From NCBI RefSeq assembly GCF_002240225.1, contig NZ_CP022584.1, forward strand, positions 4,384,930 through 4,448,929: DNA of 64,000 nt, given 5' to 3'. Source of the stretch: Paenibacillus physcomitrellae (GTDB taxonomy: Bacteria > Bacillota > Bacilli > Paenibacillales > Paenibacillaceae). Below the pieces are notes generated by a model, which made no database searches, was not told the origin of the DNA, and saw nothing but the letters and a program-made list of their open reading frames with translations. The position numbers and the translations under genes were made by a program. This document shows, piece by piece, positions 26,934-35,977 of the stretch. Numbering within the stretch: the stretch's first letter is position 1; each line of letters begins with the position of its first letter.

Positions 26934-27431
26934 TTAACGATTATCCACTTTCTCCGGATACATATCGTGGTTGAAGAGACGCTGCTCCGCCATCTGCTCG
27001 TATTTGGTGCCCGGCTTGCCGTAGTTGCAGTAAGGGTCAATGGAGATGCCGCCTCTTGGCGTAAATTTGCCCCATACCTCAATGTAGCGGGGATCCATCA
27101 GCTTGATCAGATCGTTCATAATGATGTTGACGCAGTCCTCGTGGAAATCGCCATGGTTGCGGAAGCTGAACAGATAAAGCTTCAGCGATTTGCTTTCCAC
27201 CATTTTGATGTCCGGAATATAGCTGATATAGATGGTAGCAAAATCCGGCTGTCCGGTGATCGGACAAAGGCTCGTGAATTCCGGGCAGTTGAATTTAACG
27301 AAATAGTCCCGGTAAGGATGTTTGTTGTCAAAGCTTTCAAGCACATCAGGCGCGTAGTTGAAAGGATATTTAGTGCCCTGATTGCCGAGCAGGGTCAGGT
27401 CCTGCATTTCGTCTTGCTGTCTTCCGCTCAT
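26934..27431 (-). CDS. queF: NADPH-dependent 7-cyano-7-deazaguanine reductase
   Basis: Reduces preQ0 to preQ1, the last step before insertion into tRNA. 165 residues, the short unimodular YkvM form. The catalytic cysteine is C56 in FTSLCPITG, with the partner aspartate D63 in QPDFA. The QueF motif [21 protein letters not shown] carries the NADPH and substrate residues. Last gene of the operon, about 100 bases after queE. That space has a T-rich stretch but no clear terminator. The end is followed by a strong terminator. Confidence 0.97.
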   Translation of the reverse strand: MSGRQQDEMQDLTLLGNQGTKYPFNYAPDVLESFDNKHPYRDYFVKFNCPEFTSLCPITGQPDFATIYISYIPDIKMVESKSLKLYLFSFRNHGDFHEDCVNIIMNDLIKLMDPRYIEVWGKFTPRGGISIDPYCNYGKPGTKYEQMAEQRLFNHDMYPEKVDNR

Positions 27432-27534
27432 AGGATTACCTGCTTTCCTTTTTGTCTTTATATATTAGAAAAAAATAGCTGTATGCTTTAGGCGCACGTT
27501 CCTCATAAACGTCAAGGACGCTCCCTTGCGCAGC

Positions 27535-28332
27535 TTATACACCGCGTTTGTTGCCCCAAATGAGGGCGTGGAGCTGCGGAAGCACCCGGACCCGGTTGAG
27601 CTCGGGTTTGGCCATGATCTTATCCACTAACTCTTCATAACGCTGAAGTAGGAACAAAGCATGCTCCTGAACATCCATCCGGACGGTATCCGGATTGCCG
27701 ACCTGCACATAAAACTGGGCCTGCGGGTACCGCTGATGAACAAGCGTCGCGTATTCCAAATCACGGTCATCGAATACGACAACCTTCAGGCTGTAATCAT
27801 AAGGACGGGGACGTCTAGCCAGCTTGGCCACGATTTCGTCCAGCATGTCAAAGTTGGTCTCCATGCCGGAGCTTGGCGGTTTGGGGGACAACGTCACCTC
27901 GTCAATGTCGTCTAGCCAATCCTGCCAGCGGGAGCCTTGGGTTTCAACGGCCATGGAGATGCCTTTCTCCTGCAGCAGAGCGACCAGGGTGCCGAGCTGC
28001 GGCAGCAGGGCGGGGTTGCCGCCCGACAGGGTGACATGGTTGAAGCGGTCGCCGCCCAGCTCGGTCAGGCGCTGCCAGATGTCTTCCGCGCTGAGGCGCT
28101 GAATCTGGTCTTTGGCGCTGCCATCCCAGGTGAAGGCCGAATCGCACCAGCTGCAGCGGTAATCGCAGCCTGCCGTGCGGACGAACATCGTTTTTTGCCC
28201 GATAACCATGCCCTCGCCTTGGACGGTCGGCCCGAAAATCTCCAGCACGGGAATGGTGGCGGCGGCAGATGCCGGAATTTGCGGCGTTAAGCCGTCAACC
28301 ACTTGCGTTTCCTGCTTATTCAGCGTGCTCAT
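27535..28332 (-). CDS. queE: 7-carboxy-7-deazaguanine synthase (radical SAM)
   Basis: Converts 6-carboxytetrahydropterin to 7-carboxy-7-deazaguanine using a [4Fe-4S] cluster and SAM. The cluster motif CDYRCSWCDSAFTWDG has CxxxCxxC. GPTVQGEGMVIGQKTMFVRTAGC is the typical N-terminal segment and HVTLSGGNPALLPQL carries the SAM-binding GGNP. I place the start at ATG 28332, overlapping the queD stop by ATGA, giving 265 residues; an ATG four codons upstream (28344) is the alternative. Residues 1-25 are a variable extension. Confidence 0.95.
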   Translation of the reverse strand: MSTLNKQETQVVDGLTPQIPASAAATIPVLEIFGPTVQGEGMVIGQKTMFVRTAGCDYRCSWCDSAFTWDGSAKDQIQRLSAEDIWQRLTELGGDRFNHVTLSGGNPALLPQLGTLVALLQEKGISMAVETQGSRWQDWLDDIDEVTLSPKPPSSGMETNFDMLDEIVAKLARRPRPYDYSLKVVVFDDRDLEYATLVHQRYPQAQFYVQVGNPDTVRMDVQEHALFLLQRYEELVDKIMAKPELNRVRVLPQLHALIWGNKRGV

Positions 28333-28838
28333 GCCTGCATCCACTCCCGTCTGATTTCCGCATAACTTGTAGGCGTCTCGAACAAGCGGACAAATTCCGT
28401 CCGCGCTTCGATCATGCGGCCTTCGTTATTGGCTTTCTCCAAAGCCTGCTCCATCTGCTCATACAGCCAGACGACCATGTTTTCGGCCGTTGTATTCATT
28501 GGAGGCAGGGTTTCGTTCAAGTAGCGGTGATCCAGGTACCCTTCGATTTCATTTTTCCAAATGTCCTTGATGACGCCAAAATCAACGGTAATGCCGGTTT
28601 CGTCCGGCAGCCCGCTGATGCCGAACACGACGATATACGTATGTCCGTGCAGGTTTTTGCATTTGCCCTCGTAGGCATGGAGGTGATGGGCGGCATCAAA
28701 GGTAAACTCCTTGCTCACCAGCACTCTCCGGTTATGGTAACGCAGCTGGTCTTTGGTAATATCACGGCCAAACTGCTGTAAGGATTCTACGATCCGGAAT
28801 TCTCCGGCTGAGCGTCTGGACTGATTCATCTGGCTCAT
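28329..28838 (-). CDS. queD: 6-carboxytetrahydropterin synthase
   Basis: Makes 6-carboxytetrahydropterin from dihydroneopterin triphosphate. 169 residues. Zinc ligands are [12 protein letters not shown] (His) and NLHGHTY (two His), with the catalytic cysteine in [19 protein letters not shown] and LDHRYLNE are further family motifs, and [11 protein letters not shown] ends the domain. The start overlaps the queC stop by ATGA, with GGAGGGTG eight bases upstream. The first 35 residues are extra compared with minimal QueD proteins. Confidence 0.95.
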   Translation of the reverse strand: MSQMNQSRRSAGEFRIVESLQQFGRDITKDQLRYHNRRVLVSKEFTFDAAHHLHAYEGKCKNLHGHTYIVVFGISGLPDETGITVDFGVIKDIWKNEIEGYLDHRYLNETLPPMNTTAENMVVWLYEQMEQALEKANNEGRMIEARTEFVRLFETPTSYAEIRREWMQA

Positions 28839-29503
28839 AGACGGACACCCTCCGCGCGTGCGGACAGATAGCGGTCCAGACCGGCTTTGCGCAGCTTGCA
28901 GGCCGGGCATTCGCCGCAGCCGTCGCCGATGACGCCGTTGTAACAGGTAAGCGTCCGTTCGCGCACGAATTCAAACGCGTTTAAGTCGTCGGCCATCTGC
29001 CAGGTTTGGGCTTTATCCAGCCACATCAGAGGTGTATGGATGACGAATTGATAATCCATGGCCAGATTCAGCGTTACGTTCAGCGATTTGACAAAGGTAT
29101 CCCGGCAGTCCGGATAACCGCTGAAGTCCGTTTCGCAGACGCCGGTTACCAGATGTCTGGCTCCGACCTGCTTGGCCATCACGGCCGCAAAGCTGAGGAA
29201 CAAGTGGTTGCGGCCGTCCACAAACGTGTTGGGCACGCTGCCTTCCTCCTGGGCGATGTCGATATCGCTGCGGGTCAGTGCATTTTCGGTCAATTGGCCG
29301 AGCAGGCTCATGTCGAGCACTGTATTTTTAATGCCAAGCTCCTTGGAAATGGATTTGGCACATTCGATCTCCAGACTGTGGCGCTGTCCGTACATAAAAG
29401 TAACAGTCTCTACCTCGCGGAACTGCTGAACCGCCCAATACAGGCAGGTAGTGCTGTCTTGGCCGCCGCTGAAGACGACCACTGCTTTTTCATCTTTAAG
29501 CAT
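28835..29503 (-). CDS. queC: 7-cyano-7-deazaguanine synthase
   Basis: ATP-dependent conversion of 7-carboxy-7-deazaguanine to preQ0. 222 residues. The PP-loop [13 protein letters not shown] is at the N-terminus, [14 protein letters not shown] is a family motif, and the zinc site [14 protein letters not shown] lies near the C-terminus. AAGGAGAGG precedes the ATG. First gene of queC-D-E-F, separated from a preQ1-I riboswitch by a leader of about 140 bases. Confidence 0.97.
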   Translation of the reverse strand: MLKDEKAVVVFSGGQDSTTCLYWAVQQFREVETVTFMYGQRHSLEIECAKSISKELGIKNTVLDMSLLGQLTENALTRSDIDIAQEEGSVPNTFVDGRNHLFLSFAAVMAKQVGARHLVTGVCETDFSGYPDCRDTFVKSLNVTLNLAMDYQFVIHTPLMWLDKAQTWQMADDLNAFEFVRERTLTCYNGVIGDGCGECPACKLRKAGLDRYLSARAEGVRL

Positions 29504-29607
29504 AATAAAACCTCTCCTTCAAGCATCATGTCAGACGCCCGCGGCAAAACAAAACGGGTCCGTCTGCAATTATCGAAGAGAGAGGGTTCATGAACTTCAT
29601 GTCTACG

Positions 29608-29643
29608 CAAAAAAACAAGCCCTGGTTCGCTGGAACGCAGGTA
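29608..29643 (-). terminator. Expression-platform terminator of the preQ1 riboswitch
   Basis: On the minus strand CCTG-C-GTTC pairs with GAAC-CAGG around loop CAGC, then GCTTGTTTTTTT. It begins just after the aptamer, as expected for a transcriptional off-switch. Confidence 0.82.
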
Positions 29644-29647
29644 CTAA

Positions 29648-29682
29648 TTAGTTTTTTATAGAGGGAGTTCTCGAACCTCTCC
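29648..29682 (-). ncRNA. PreQ1-I riboswitch
   Basis: The minus strand reads AGAGGTTCGAG, AACTCCCTCT, ATAAAAAACTAA. This matches the class I preQ1 aptamer: a five-base-pair stem with a C-rich loop and an A-rich tail forming the pseudoknot. A CCATGT/ACATGG hairpin lies just upstream. It controls queC-D-E-F. Confidence 0.94.
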
Positions 29683-29765
29683 CATGTCCTTCAAACATGG
29701 ATTTGTCTTCGGTTGTAGGCGCCGTATCTGTAATCCAAATCTCACAGCCAACCGGCGCAACGGTT

Positions 29766-29774
29766 ATTATAACA
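29766..29774 (-). promoter_or_regulatory. Extended -10 promoter for the queuosine operon
   Basis: The minus strand reads TGTTATAAT, a consensus -10 with the TGn extension. The -35 region (TTCATG at 17-base spacing) is weak. The rest of 29775-29912 holds nothing I can assign. Confidence 0.7.
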
Positions 29775-29912
29775 CAAGCGGGCCGCAGCATGAAGCCTTG
29801 GCCCGAATTTTCATAGAATTGCCTATTTAGCTGGCGATTGAAGATTAGGAATTGGAGAATGGAAAATGGGAAAGGGGACTTTGTTTCGCGCTGCCAGACT
29901 GCCGCCGTGAAT

Positions 29913-30812
29913 TTACTTCCGTCCAGCGGCCCGTTCGCCCAGTTTATAGGGTTCAATATGGATATGCACATATTCGATTTCATAACGATCGAGAATTCTG
30001 CGCTCAATTTCTTCCGTAATGGCATGGCTTTCGGCTACGCTCATCCGTTCATCAACTCCGATGGTGGCATCCACCAGTGTATTGTTGCCGTTGACCCTGG
30101 CCTTCAAATCGATGATGGCAGCCACGCCCGGTGTGCGCTGAACCGTGTGGCGGATATCCTCCAGCTGCTCGGCGTCGAAGCCGTCAGTCAGATTGTGGGT
30201 GGCATCCCGAAAGATCAACCAGGCTGTTCTGCAAATGATAAAGCCGACAACGAGGGCGGCCAGGGGGTCCAGCCAGGCCATGCCGAACTGGGAGCCCATG
30301 ATGCCAGCGAATGCGCCGATGCTGACAAGGGCATCGGAGCGGTTGTCCTGGGCGGCCGCGTTTAAGGCGCTGCTGCGAACGCGGCGGGCCAGCCTGGAGT
30401 TATAGCGGTAAACGCCGTACATGATGACGGCGCACAGCAAAGCAACCCAGGCCGCAGTCATATCCGGGGATACGGCCTCGGGTTCACGAAATTTCATGAA
30501 GGCCTGATAGAGCACCTGCAGGCCGACTACAAACATGATAAAAGAGGCGATCAGGGACGCGATCGTTTCAGCCCGGTAATGGCCGTAACGGTGATCGCTG
30601 TCCGGCGGCTTGCGTGATATTTTTAATCCGGCAAATACCGCTATGGAAGCGACAATGTCAGTGGCGTTGTTCAGGCCGTCTGCCTGAAGCGCTTCCGAAT
30701 GGGAGTAATACCCGAAGATCAGCTTAAAGGCGGAGAGAAGGAGATAAACCGCAATGCTGAGCAGAGCTCCTTTTTCACCTTGTTTGAGATTGTCGTAGGA
30801 ATTTTGCAACAC
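29913..30812 (-). CDS. Cation diffusion facilitator (divalent metal exporter)
   Basis: 299 residues. Six membrane helices precede a cytosolic C-terminal domain. The metal site in helix II is ADGLNNATDIVAS (D-N-x-x-D rather than the HxxxD of zinc carriers), and that in helix V is AAQDNRSDALVS (DxxxD). D-rich sites of this kind suggest manganese or iron more than zinc. HYRAETIASL is conserved. I start at GTG 30812, five bases from CGGAGG; TTG 30809, eight bases away, is equally possible. Single gene. The 291 bases upstream contain only the speD terminator. Confidence 0.9.
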   Translation of the reverse strand: MLQNSYDNLKQGEKGALLSIAVYLLLSAFKLIFGYYSHSEALQADGLNNATDIVASIAVFAGLKISRKPPDSDHRYGHYRAETIASLIASFIMFVVGLQVLYQAFMKFREPEAVSPDMTAAWVALLCAVIMYGVYRYNSRLARRVRSSALNAAAQDNRSDALVSIGAFAGIMGSQFGMAWLDPLAALVVGFIICRTAWLIFRDATHNLTDGFDAEQLEDIRHTVQRTPGVAAIIDLKARVNGNNTLVDATIGVDERMSVAESHAITEEIERRILDRYEIEYVHIHIEPYKLGERAAGRK

Positions 30813-31039
30813 CAAAACCTCCGCCGGCTTGAGAATACATTCATAAATACATGATTTTATCATACCGGACAAATTTCGTGTGGGTCTATAGAAACAGTGT
30901 TGTTGCAGACCTGAAATATGGAGCCGGGGTTACAAAGTTGGGGGCGTCCAAGAAGCATGGAGTAGTCCAAACCCCTATTTTAAAGAAGCTGCGGTGATCA
31001 GCAAACTCAGCAAACTGAGCAGAGGGATTAAAGTCAGCA

Positions 31040-31078
31040 AAAAGACGTGCCTACACAACATGTTGTGATAAGCACGCC
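31040..31078 (-). terminator. Terminator of speD
   Basis: The centre CACAACATGTTGTG (31054-31067) is a perfect palindrome flanked by complementary CGTGC/GCACG. The minus strand continues TCTTTTTGC. Confidence 0.82.
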
Positions 31079-31103
31079 CGGATTGGCGCCAAACGGCCGC
31101 CGG

Positions 31104-31910
31104 CTACGCCATATTTTTCCCGTAATAGATTTCATCCATCTCGCGTTTCAGTCTCTCCGTAATGGCCCGCTGATCGGCTTCGCTTAGCTTATCCTTCGTA
31201 TAACCGAACAAATAATTATCGAGATCAAACCGTCTTAGCTTGCATTTGGTATGAAAAATATTCTCCTGATACACATTCACATCAATCATATCGTACAGAT
31301 CTCTGATGTCATCTGGAATAAAGTTCTGGATGGAGCTGATTTCGTGATCGATAAACAGCTTATGCCCGCTTATATCCCGTGTAAAGCCGCGGACTCTATA
31401 ATCCATCGTCATAATATCCGTATCGAACGAGTGGATCAAATAATTGAGCGCCTTGAGCGGGGAGATTTCCCCGCACGTTGACACGTCAATGTCAGCCCGG
31501 AAGGTGCTGATGCCTTCGTCCGGGTGATATTCAGGGTACGTATGCACGGTAATGTGGCTTTTATCCAGATGCATCAGAACAATGCCCGGAAGCGGACCCG
31601 GCGTTTCCTCGAAGGATTCCGCTTCGGCCGAATCAACCGGTCCCTCAGAGACCAGCATAGTTACGCTGGCGCCTTGGGGTTCGTAATCCTGCTTCGCTAC
31701 ATTTAATACATGAGCACCTATAATGTCGGCAACATGCTTTAAGATATCGGTTAACCGATCGGCGTTGTACTGTTCATCGATATATTCCAGATAGGCCAGA
31801 CGTTCTTCTTTCGTGCGGGTGTAACAGATGTCGTACATATTAAAGCTCAAGGACTTCGTGAGATTGTTAAAGCCGTGGAGCTGGATGCGTTCTTCACGTG
31901 TCAGTTTCAT
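31104..31910 (-). CDS. speD: S-adenosylmethionine decarboxylase proenzyme, long form
   Basis: Makes decarboxylated SAM, the aminopropyl donor for spermidine. 268 residues, closely resembling the E. coli-type (class 1A) enzyme and about twice the length of the Bacillus subtilis Spe[15 protein letters not shown] contains the self-cleavage site: S118 becomes the pyruvoyl group. [18 protein letters not shown] N-terminus, [35 protein letters not shown] and the ending EIYYGKNM are all present. No speE is in the window. AAGGGGAAG precedes the ATG. Confidence 0.96.
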   Translation of the reverse strand: MKLTREERIQLHGFNNLTKSLSFNMYDICYTRTKEERLAYLEYIDEQYNADRLTDILKHVADIIGAHVLNVAKQDYEPQGASVTMLVSEGPVDSAEAESFEETPGPLPGIVLMHLDKSHITVHTYPEYHPDEGISTFRADIDVSTCGEISPLKALNYLIHSFDTDIMTMDYRVRGFTRDISGHKLFIDHEISSIQNFIPDDIRDLYDMIDVNVYQENIFHTKCKLRRFDLDNYLFGYTKDKLSEADQRAITERLKREMDEIYYGKNMA

Positions 31911-32066
31911 GGTCGACTTCCCCTTATGTCGGTGTTTGGCGTGTTCCTGTCAGCCCGTTATGCAATCAGGAGATAGGATGTGCAGAAACAGGCATTTCTA
32001 ATAATTACCCGTTCTGCTGAACAACCAAAACAAAAGGGAAAGGCCGTCCACTTGAGACTTCCTGAC

Positions 32067-32948
32067 TTAAGCGCCTTCTCCGAATCTTTTACGGTAGCCG
32101 CATTTGCGGCACAGCTCTTCAACCGCTTCTCTTCTGGAGAAGCCGTAATACAAATTGTTAGCGCGATCGCTTTCGACAATTTCAGAGAAGCTGCTCGACT
32201 GCACGTTGCCGAGATTGATGACGCCTTCGCCATCCAGACAGCACGGGACAACGGTTCCGTCAACAAGCACACCGGCTTGTGTGCGCAGGCCGTGGCAGAA
32301 GCCTTTGCCATCATCCTCAGGCGCGTTAAGGCTTGGCCACTGAAATTCGTAATCCTGATTCAGGTAGACGTTGTTGGCAATCTTGACGCCTTTGCCCGGC
32401 TCGACCTTCTCTTCAATTTTATAATTAAGCTCAAATTCCTTCTCCAGCATGGAGAGGGTTTCGCGGTTCCGCTGCCGCTGGGCGTTGGTCAGGTTGTCTT
32501 CGGTCAGATTCCACAAGCGGAAGGAGATCAAGACGCCCTGTTCTGAGGCTTCTCTGGCGAACCGAAGCACCGAGCCGACGTACCCTTCGCGGTCCTCCGA
32601 GCCTTCGTGGCCATCAAAGCTGTGCAGCGAGAAGTTCATCTGACGCAGCGCCGGTTTGCCGAGAATTTTGGCCCCGGCTTTGTGCAGCAGCGTACCATTG
32701 GTTGTAATATTGACCTTGAAGCCTTTCTCATGAGCGGCGTCGAGCAGCAGGTCAATCTTCGGATGAAGCAGCGGCTCGCCCTTGACATGAAGGTAAATAT
32801 GGTTCGTATGCGGTTTAATCTGATCCAGAATGTCATTGAACATTTCCGGTTTCATGAAATTGGCTTTCCGTGCCGTCTGGGGGCAGAAGCTGCATGCCAG
32901 ATTACATACGCTCGTGATTTCGATATAAACTTTCTTGAATGTTTTCAA
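32067..32948 (-). CDS. Radical SAM/SPASM domain protein
   Basis: 293 residues. The [4Fe-4S] SAM-binding motif CNLACSFC is at residues 15-22 and the GEP-like segment VKGEPLLHP follows. A C-terminal SPASM-like domain has GVLVDGTVVPCCLDGEGVINLGN and the final CRKCGY cysteines, for auxiliary Fe-S clusters. The start is TTG 32948 with a weak GGGG site. SPASM enzymes modify peptides or proteins, or act as dehydrogenases; no precursor peptide gene is evident next to it. It is divergent from the c-di-GMP-controlled locus, sharing a 140-base spacer with the latter's promoter. Function not recognised. Confidence 0.88.
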   Translation of the reverse strand: MKTFKKVYIEITSVCNLACSFCPQTARKANFMKPEMFNDILDQIKPHTNHIYLHVKGEPLLHPKIDLLLDAAHEKGFKVNITTNGTLLHKAGAKILGKPALRQMNFSLHSFDGHEGSEDREGYVGSVLRFAREASEQGVLISFRLWNLTEDNLTNAQRQRNRETLSMLEKEFELNYKIEEKVEPGKGVKIANNVYLNQDYEFQWPSLNAPEDDGKGFCHGLRTQAGVLVDGTVVPCCLDGEGVINLGNVQSSSFSEIVESDRANNLYYGFSRREAVEELCRKCGYRKRFGEGA

Positions 32949-33091
32949 TGTTTAGTCCCCAATCTGCTAATATTGGCCTATTCCTTATTTTATAAGAAGA
33001 GGAAGCTTTCCTTCAAGGTGTGTACGGAATTGCAAAAAATGTGCCAAATAGTTGAAAGAAATTGAATTTTACATGCAAACTATGAAAAAAA

Positions 33092-33120
33092 TTGACTGTA
33101 TTTCCGATATATTATATAGT
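33092..33120 (+). promoter_or_regulatory. Sigma-A promoter of the c-di-GMP-controlled locus
   Basis: TTGACT (33092-33097), 17-base spacer, TATAGT (33115-33120). A CCTATTGA/TCAATAGG hairpin (about 33137-33168) lies in the leader before the aptamer. Confidence 0.75.
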
Positions 33121-33207
33121 CTAGTCTTCGTACGGCCTATTGAGGGAAACCGCGGGTTCAATAGGTCGTGGAGTTATAACATCATAGCTGAATGAGTAAG
33201 AAGTAAA

Positions 33208-33284
33208 TTAGCAAACCAGTCCGAAAGGCTGGGACGCAAAACCACGGATCTAAGGTTATCAACTATGACCGCCGGGCTGCCAAT
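33208..33284 (+). ncRNA. Class I c-di-GMP riboswitch (GEMM-I)
   Basis: The core reads GCAAACCAGTCCGAAAGG, CTGGGACGCAAAACCACGG, ATCTAAGGTTATCAAC, TATGACCGCCGGGCTGCC. Hallmarks are the GAAA tetraloop hairpin, the invariant GGGACGCAAA, the TCTAAGG tetraloop receptor, a second hairpin GGTTAT/ATGACC, and the 3' GCCGGGCTGCC. A terminator follows at 33326-33357, which suggests transcriptional control. Whether c-di-GMP turns the genes on or off cannot be read directly. Confidence 0.94.
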
Positions 33285-33325
33285 CATGGGCTTTTCTCAC
33301 TTCTTTGTCTCTTCTTCTGGCCGCC

Positions 33326-33357
33326 GGGACTTTCTGATTTTGAAAGTCTCTTTTTTG
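33326..33357 (+). terminator. Riboswitch-controlled terminator
   Basis: GGGACTTTC and GAAAGTCTC form nine pairs, followed by TTTTTT. The 5' flank repeats the CCGCCGGG found at the end of the aptamer, so alternative pairing is possible. Confidence 0.85.
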
Positions 33358-33486
33358 TGTGTCTCTAACCTTAGGATTCGCTGTATTCCGCGGGAACTTC
33401 GAAGAAAAGGGGGGCCAGCACGATTAAAGGAGCCAGCTAGACAAACGGGCGCCTTCATAATGAATGGACGAGAAGGAGGGGCAGGA

Positions 33487-33924
33487 ATGGAACAGTTGCC
33501 TTTGCTATTTGAAGAACTTGGCCGGCTTACCGGTGTGGCTGATATTGCATACCACGAGATTATAGATGGTCATCTTAATCCGGTGCTGAAGACAAAAACC
33601 GATCATCTCGGAATCGAGAAATGGAAGCAGACACATGCTGAAAACCCGGTTTATATCGAGAATGACAGGCTTCTCCAATCCATTATTGCCCGGCCGCATA
33701 CCGCTGTGGTTCAAGATGTGAAGAACGATCCGCGATCGGTGGACGAATTTTTTCTGTTTGGCATCGACAGCATTATGATCTTACCTGTCGTAAAGGAAGC
33801 AAAGGTAGAAGGAATTGTCGTCGTGGCCTCCATCGGACAGCTGCATCATTTTGACAAAGAGGAAATTCAACATGCCGAACGCTTGGTAGAACAATACAGG
33901 AGCGCTTTTCAAATTCTTGGATAA
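33487..33924 (+). CDS. Small single-domain GAF protein
   Basis: 145 residues, one GAF sensor domain and nothing else. The predicted order of strands and helices fits GAF: ELGRLTGVADIAYHEII, an insert, PHTAVVQDVKNDPRS, SIMILPVVKEAKVEGIVVVASIG, then a terminal helix FDKEEIQHAERLVEQYRSAFQ. There is no enzymatic output domain, so it may sense a small ligand and act on a partner. ATG 33487 follows GAAGGAGGGG; longer in-frame starts would run into the terminator stem. First gene after the riboswitch. The next gene begins 17 bases later. Confidence 0.75.
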   Translation: MEQLPLLFEELGRLTGVADIAYHEIIDGHLNPVLKTKTDHLGIEKWKQTHAENPVYIENDRLLQSIIARPHTAVVQDVKNDPRSVDEFFLFGIDSIMILPVVKEAKVEGIVVVASIGQLHHFDKEEIQHAERLVEQYRSAFQILG

Positions 33925-33941
33925 GGGGTTGGGAATAGATC

Positions 33942-35567
33942 ATGAATATTGCCGAAGCCATGCTGAAGTATTTGAAAGAGACTGGAGTTGAATACGTATT
34001 CGGAATTCCGGCGGGAATTATCGGACCGATATACGATGCTTTGATTGATGTGGATATCAAACCGGTGATTACGAAAAATGAAGCCGGCGCCGCCTACATG
34101 GCTGCAAGATATGCCAGTACGACAGGCAGGCTTGCCGTCTGCGCCGGAGCGGGTGCGGTGGGCGTAGGGAACATGATGAACGGCATCGCCGACGCGATGC
34201 GGGCCAAAGCCCCGATGCTGATTGTCACGGGTTACGTCAACCGCTGGCAGATCGGCAAAGGCGCAATTCAGGAGATGGATGCCCAGCACATCGTCAGACC
34301 GATTACAAAATACAGTAACACGGTGATGGATGAAGCTGATGTGCTTGCCGAGCTGGACAAAGCGGTCCGTATCGCACTGACGCCGCCTTTTGGACCGGTA
34401 CATATTTCGGTGCCGATTGATGTGCAGCGAAGCGAAGCTCCTCTACCGCTCCCGGCGGCACCTCAAGTCTTTGAACTGGCACGTCCGGCCTACGATACGG
34501 CAAAGCTTGATCAGGCCGTTTCTGTGATCGATGGAGAAACCCGGGGATTGATTATGGTAGGCCGCGGCGGAAGATTCGTTGCCGAAGAGATCATGGCGCT
34601 TAGCGAACGACTGCAGTGGCCGATTATCACCACCCCTTCTGCCAAAGGAATGATTCCGGCTGAGTTCCCGCTGAATCTCGGCAATTATGGATTTTCGAGT
34701 ACCGATGCTGCCAGTGATTACGTGGCTTCGGCTGACGCCACCTGCCTGCTGATCTTGGGGACAAGCCTTGGTGAAGCATCGACTTGCAATTTCAACGACG
34801 TGCTGGTAAATGGCCGCAAGGTGATTCATGTCGACCGGGATGCCGACGAACTAGGCAAAGTGTTTCCTACAGATGTTCCGATCCATGGAGATTTGAGAGA
34901 TGTGCTTCCTGCACTGCTCGCTAAAGTACGGACTTCGGCCGGAACTTTTGTCAAACCGCTGCCGCTGAACACGCCGTATGAGAAGAATCACACCGGCCTG
35001 TCTCTGCGCCTCTTCCTCGAGAAGCTCAGCAAGGTGATGCCGAAGGAGACCCGTTACGTCTGCGATATCGGCGAGTTTACCAACTTTGTAGTGAAATACC
35101 TGGAAGTCCCTGAAGGCGGGGATTTCGAAATCAACCTGAATTATGGTGCCATGGGTTCGGCGATGGCCGGAGGCCCTGGCGTATACCTGGGAGATTCCAA
35201 ACGCCCGGTGGCGGTTATCGCCGGGGACGGGTCCTTTTTCATGAACGGGACGGAAGTGCTGACTGCCAAGGAATACAAGCTGCCGGTCATTTATTTCATT
35301 ATTAATAACGCAATGCTTTCTTATGTAGAGCGGGGCCAGAAATTCCTGTTCAACCGGACGATGCCGGATTACAAGCAGGAACGCATTTCCGTAGCGGACA
35401 TGATGCGGGTTGCAGGAATTCGCGGGCTTTCGATAGACAGTCTTGAGGATATGGATGAAATTCCGGGCTTTATCCGGGAGATGACCGGTCCTTGCATCAT
35501 TGAAGTGAATACGGACGGCAGTGAGCCGGCGCCGATTCTCGATCGTTTGAAAGCACTGAAGAAATAG
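33942..35567 (+). CDS. Thiamine-diphosphate enzyme, acetolactate synthase/benzoylformate decarboxylase family
   Basis: 541 residues with the three ThDP domains. The PYR domain has the activating glutamate E47 in TKNEAGAAYMAARYA, the middle FAD/DHAP-like domain covers about 190-330, and the PP domain has the diphosphate motif GDGSFFMNG ... IINN (about 428-458). Family members join or cleave 2-oxoacids and aldehydes, giving acetolactate, acyloins or aldehydes. There is no ilvN regulatory subunit or leucine operon nearby, so a role outside branched-chain amino acid synthesis is likely. Second gene of the c-di-GMP riboswitch transcript, with the STAS-like gene 50 bases downstream. Confidence 0.88.
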   Translation: MNIAEAMLKYLKETGVEYVFGIPAGIIGPIYDALIDVDIKPVITKNEAGAAYMAARYASTTGRLAVCAGAGAVGVGNMMNGIADAMRAKAPMLIVTGYVNRWQIGKGAIQEMDAQHIVRPITKYSNTVMDEADVLAELDKAVRIALTPPFGPVHISVPIDVQRSEAPLPLPAAPQVFELARPAYDTAKLDQAVSVIDGETRGLIMVGRGGRFVAEEIMALSERLQWPIITTPSAKGMIPAEFPLNLGNYGFSSTDAASDYVASADATCLLILGTSLGEASTCNFNDVLVNGRKVIHVDRDADELGKVFPTDVPIHGDLRDVLPALLAKVRTSAGTFVKPLPLNTPYEKNHTGLSLRLFLEKLSKVMPKETRYVCDIGEFTNFVVKYLEVPEGGDFEINLNYGAMGSAMAGGPGVYLGDSKRPVAVIAGDGSFFMNGTEVLTAKEYKLPVIYFIINNAMLSYVERGQKFLFNRTMPDYKQERISVADMMRVAGIRGLSIDSLEDMDEIPGFIREMTGPCIIEVNTDGSEPAPILDRLKALKK

Positions 35568-35616
35568 CAAGTTCACTTAAGCAACTATAACTTAATCGTG
35601 TTGGAGGAATATACTT

Positions 35617-35958
35617 ATGGGAAGTTTTTCGATCAATGTGGATAAGAATACTAAAATTTTTTATGCTGAAGTGGAAGGAACCTTCTCTCCGGAGGATGGA
35701 ATGAAATCTCTTAACGCTTATAAAGAAGCGGTTTCTTCCATTACGGTGCCTGAATACGCTATCGATATTGACTGCACCAAGCTGAATGTATCCGCACCGG
35801 ATGCCCTTCCGCTTCTGGAAGCCAATTTCCAACAATTTAAAAATGACGGTTTCCATCAAGTTACCTTCCGCATTGCGAAGAACCCAATTCTAAAGATGCA
35901 GCTGTCCCGTGTAGCACGTATGGTTCAAATGGATAAATACGAAATCATCGAACAATAA
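35617..35958 (+). CDS. Small STAS-like protein (copy 1)
   Basis: 113 residues with no recognised family name. The predicted beta-beta-alpha-beta-alpha-beta-alpha-beta order fits the STAS/anti-sigma-antagonist fold: FSINVDKNTKIFYAEVEG, SPEDGMKSLNAYKEAV, YAIDIDCTKLNV, SAPDALPLLEANFQQF, HQVTFRIAK, PILKMQLSRVARMV. S59 in NVSAPDAL falls where STAS proteins carry the phosphorylatable serine. That assignment is inference from pattern, not a search. It lies between the ThDP enzyme and the KAS III-like gene, with TTGGAGG upstream. A paralogue follows at 37270 and is about half identical by eye without gaps. Confidence 0.7.
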   Translation: MGSFSINVDKNTKIFYAEVEGTFSPEDGMKSLNAYKEAVSSITVPEYAIDIDCTKLNVSAPDALPLLEANFQQFKNDGFHQVTFRIAKNPILKMQLSRVARMVQMDKYEIIEQ

Positions 35959-35977
35959 ACGACGAGGAGGATGCCTC

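Noticed and set aside
33265..33486. Longer N-terminus for the GAF protein
   Set aside because: The extension would start inside the riboswitch/terminator leader and has no binding site; ATG 33487 does.
34851..35576. 241-codon antisense frame over the ThDP enzyme gene
   Set aside because: Shadow frame of a well-supported gene, with no start signal and no recognisable domain.
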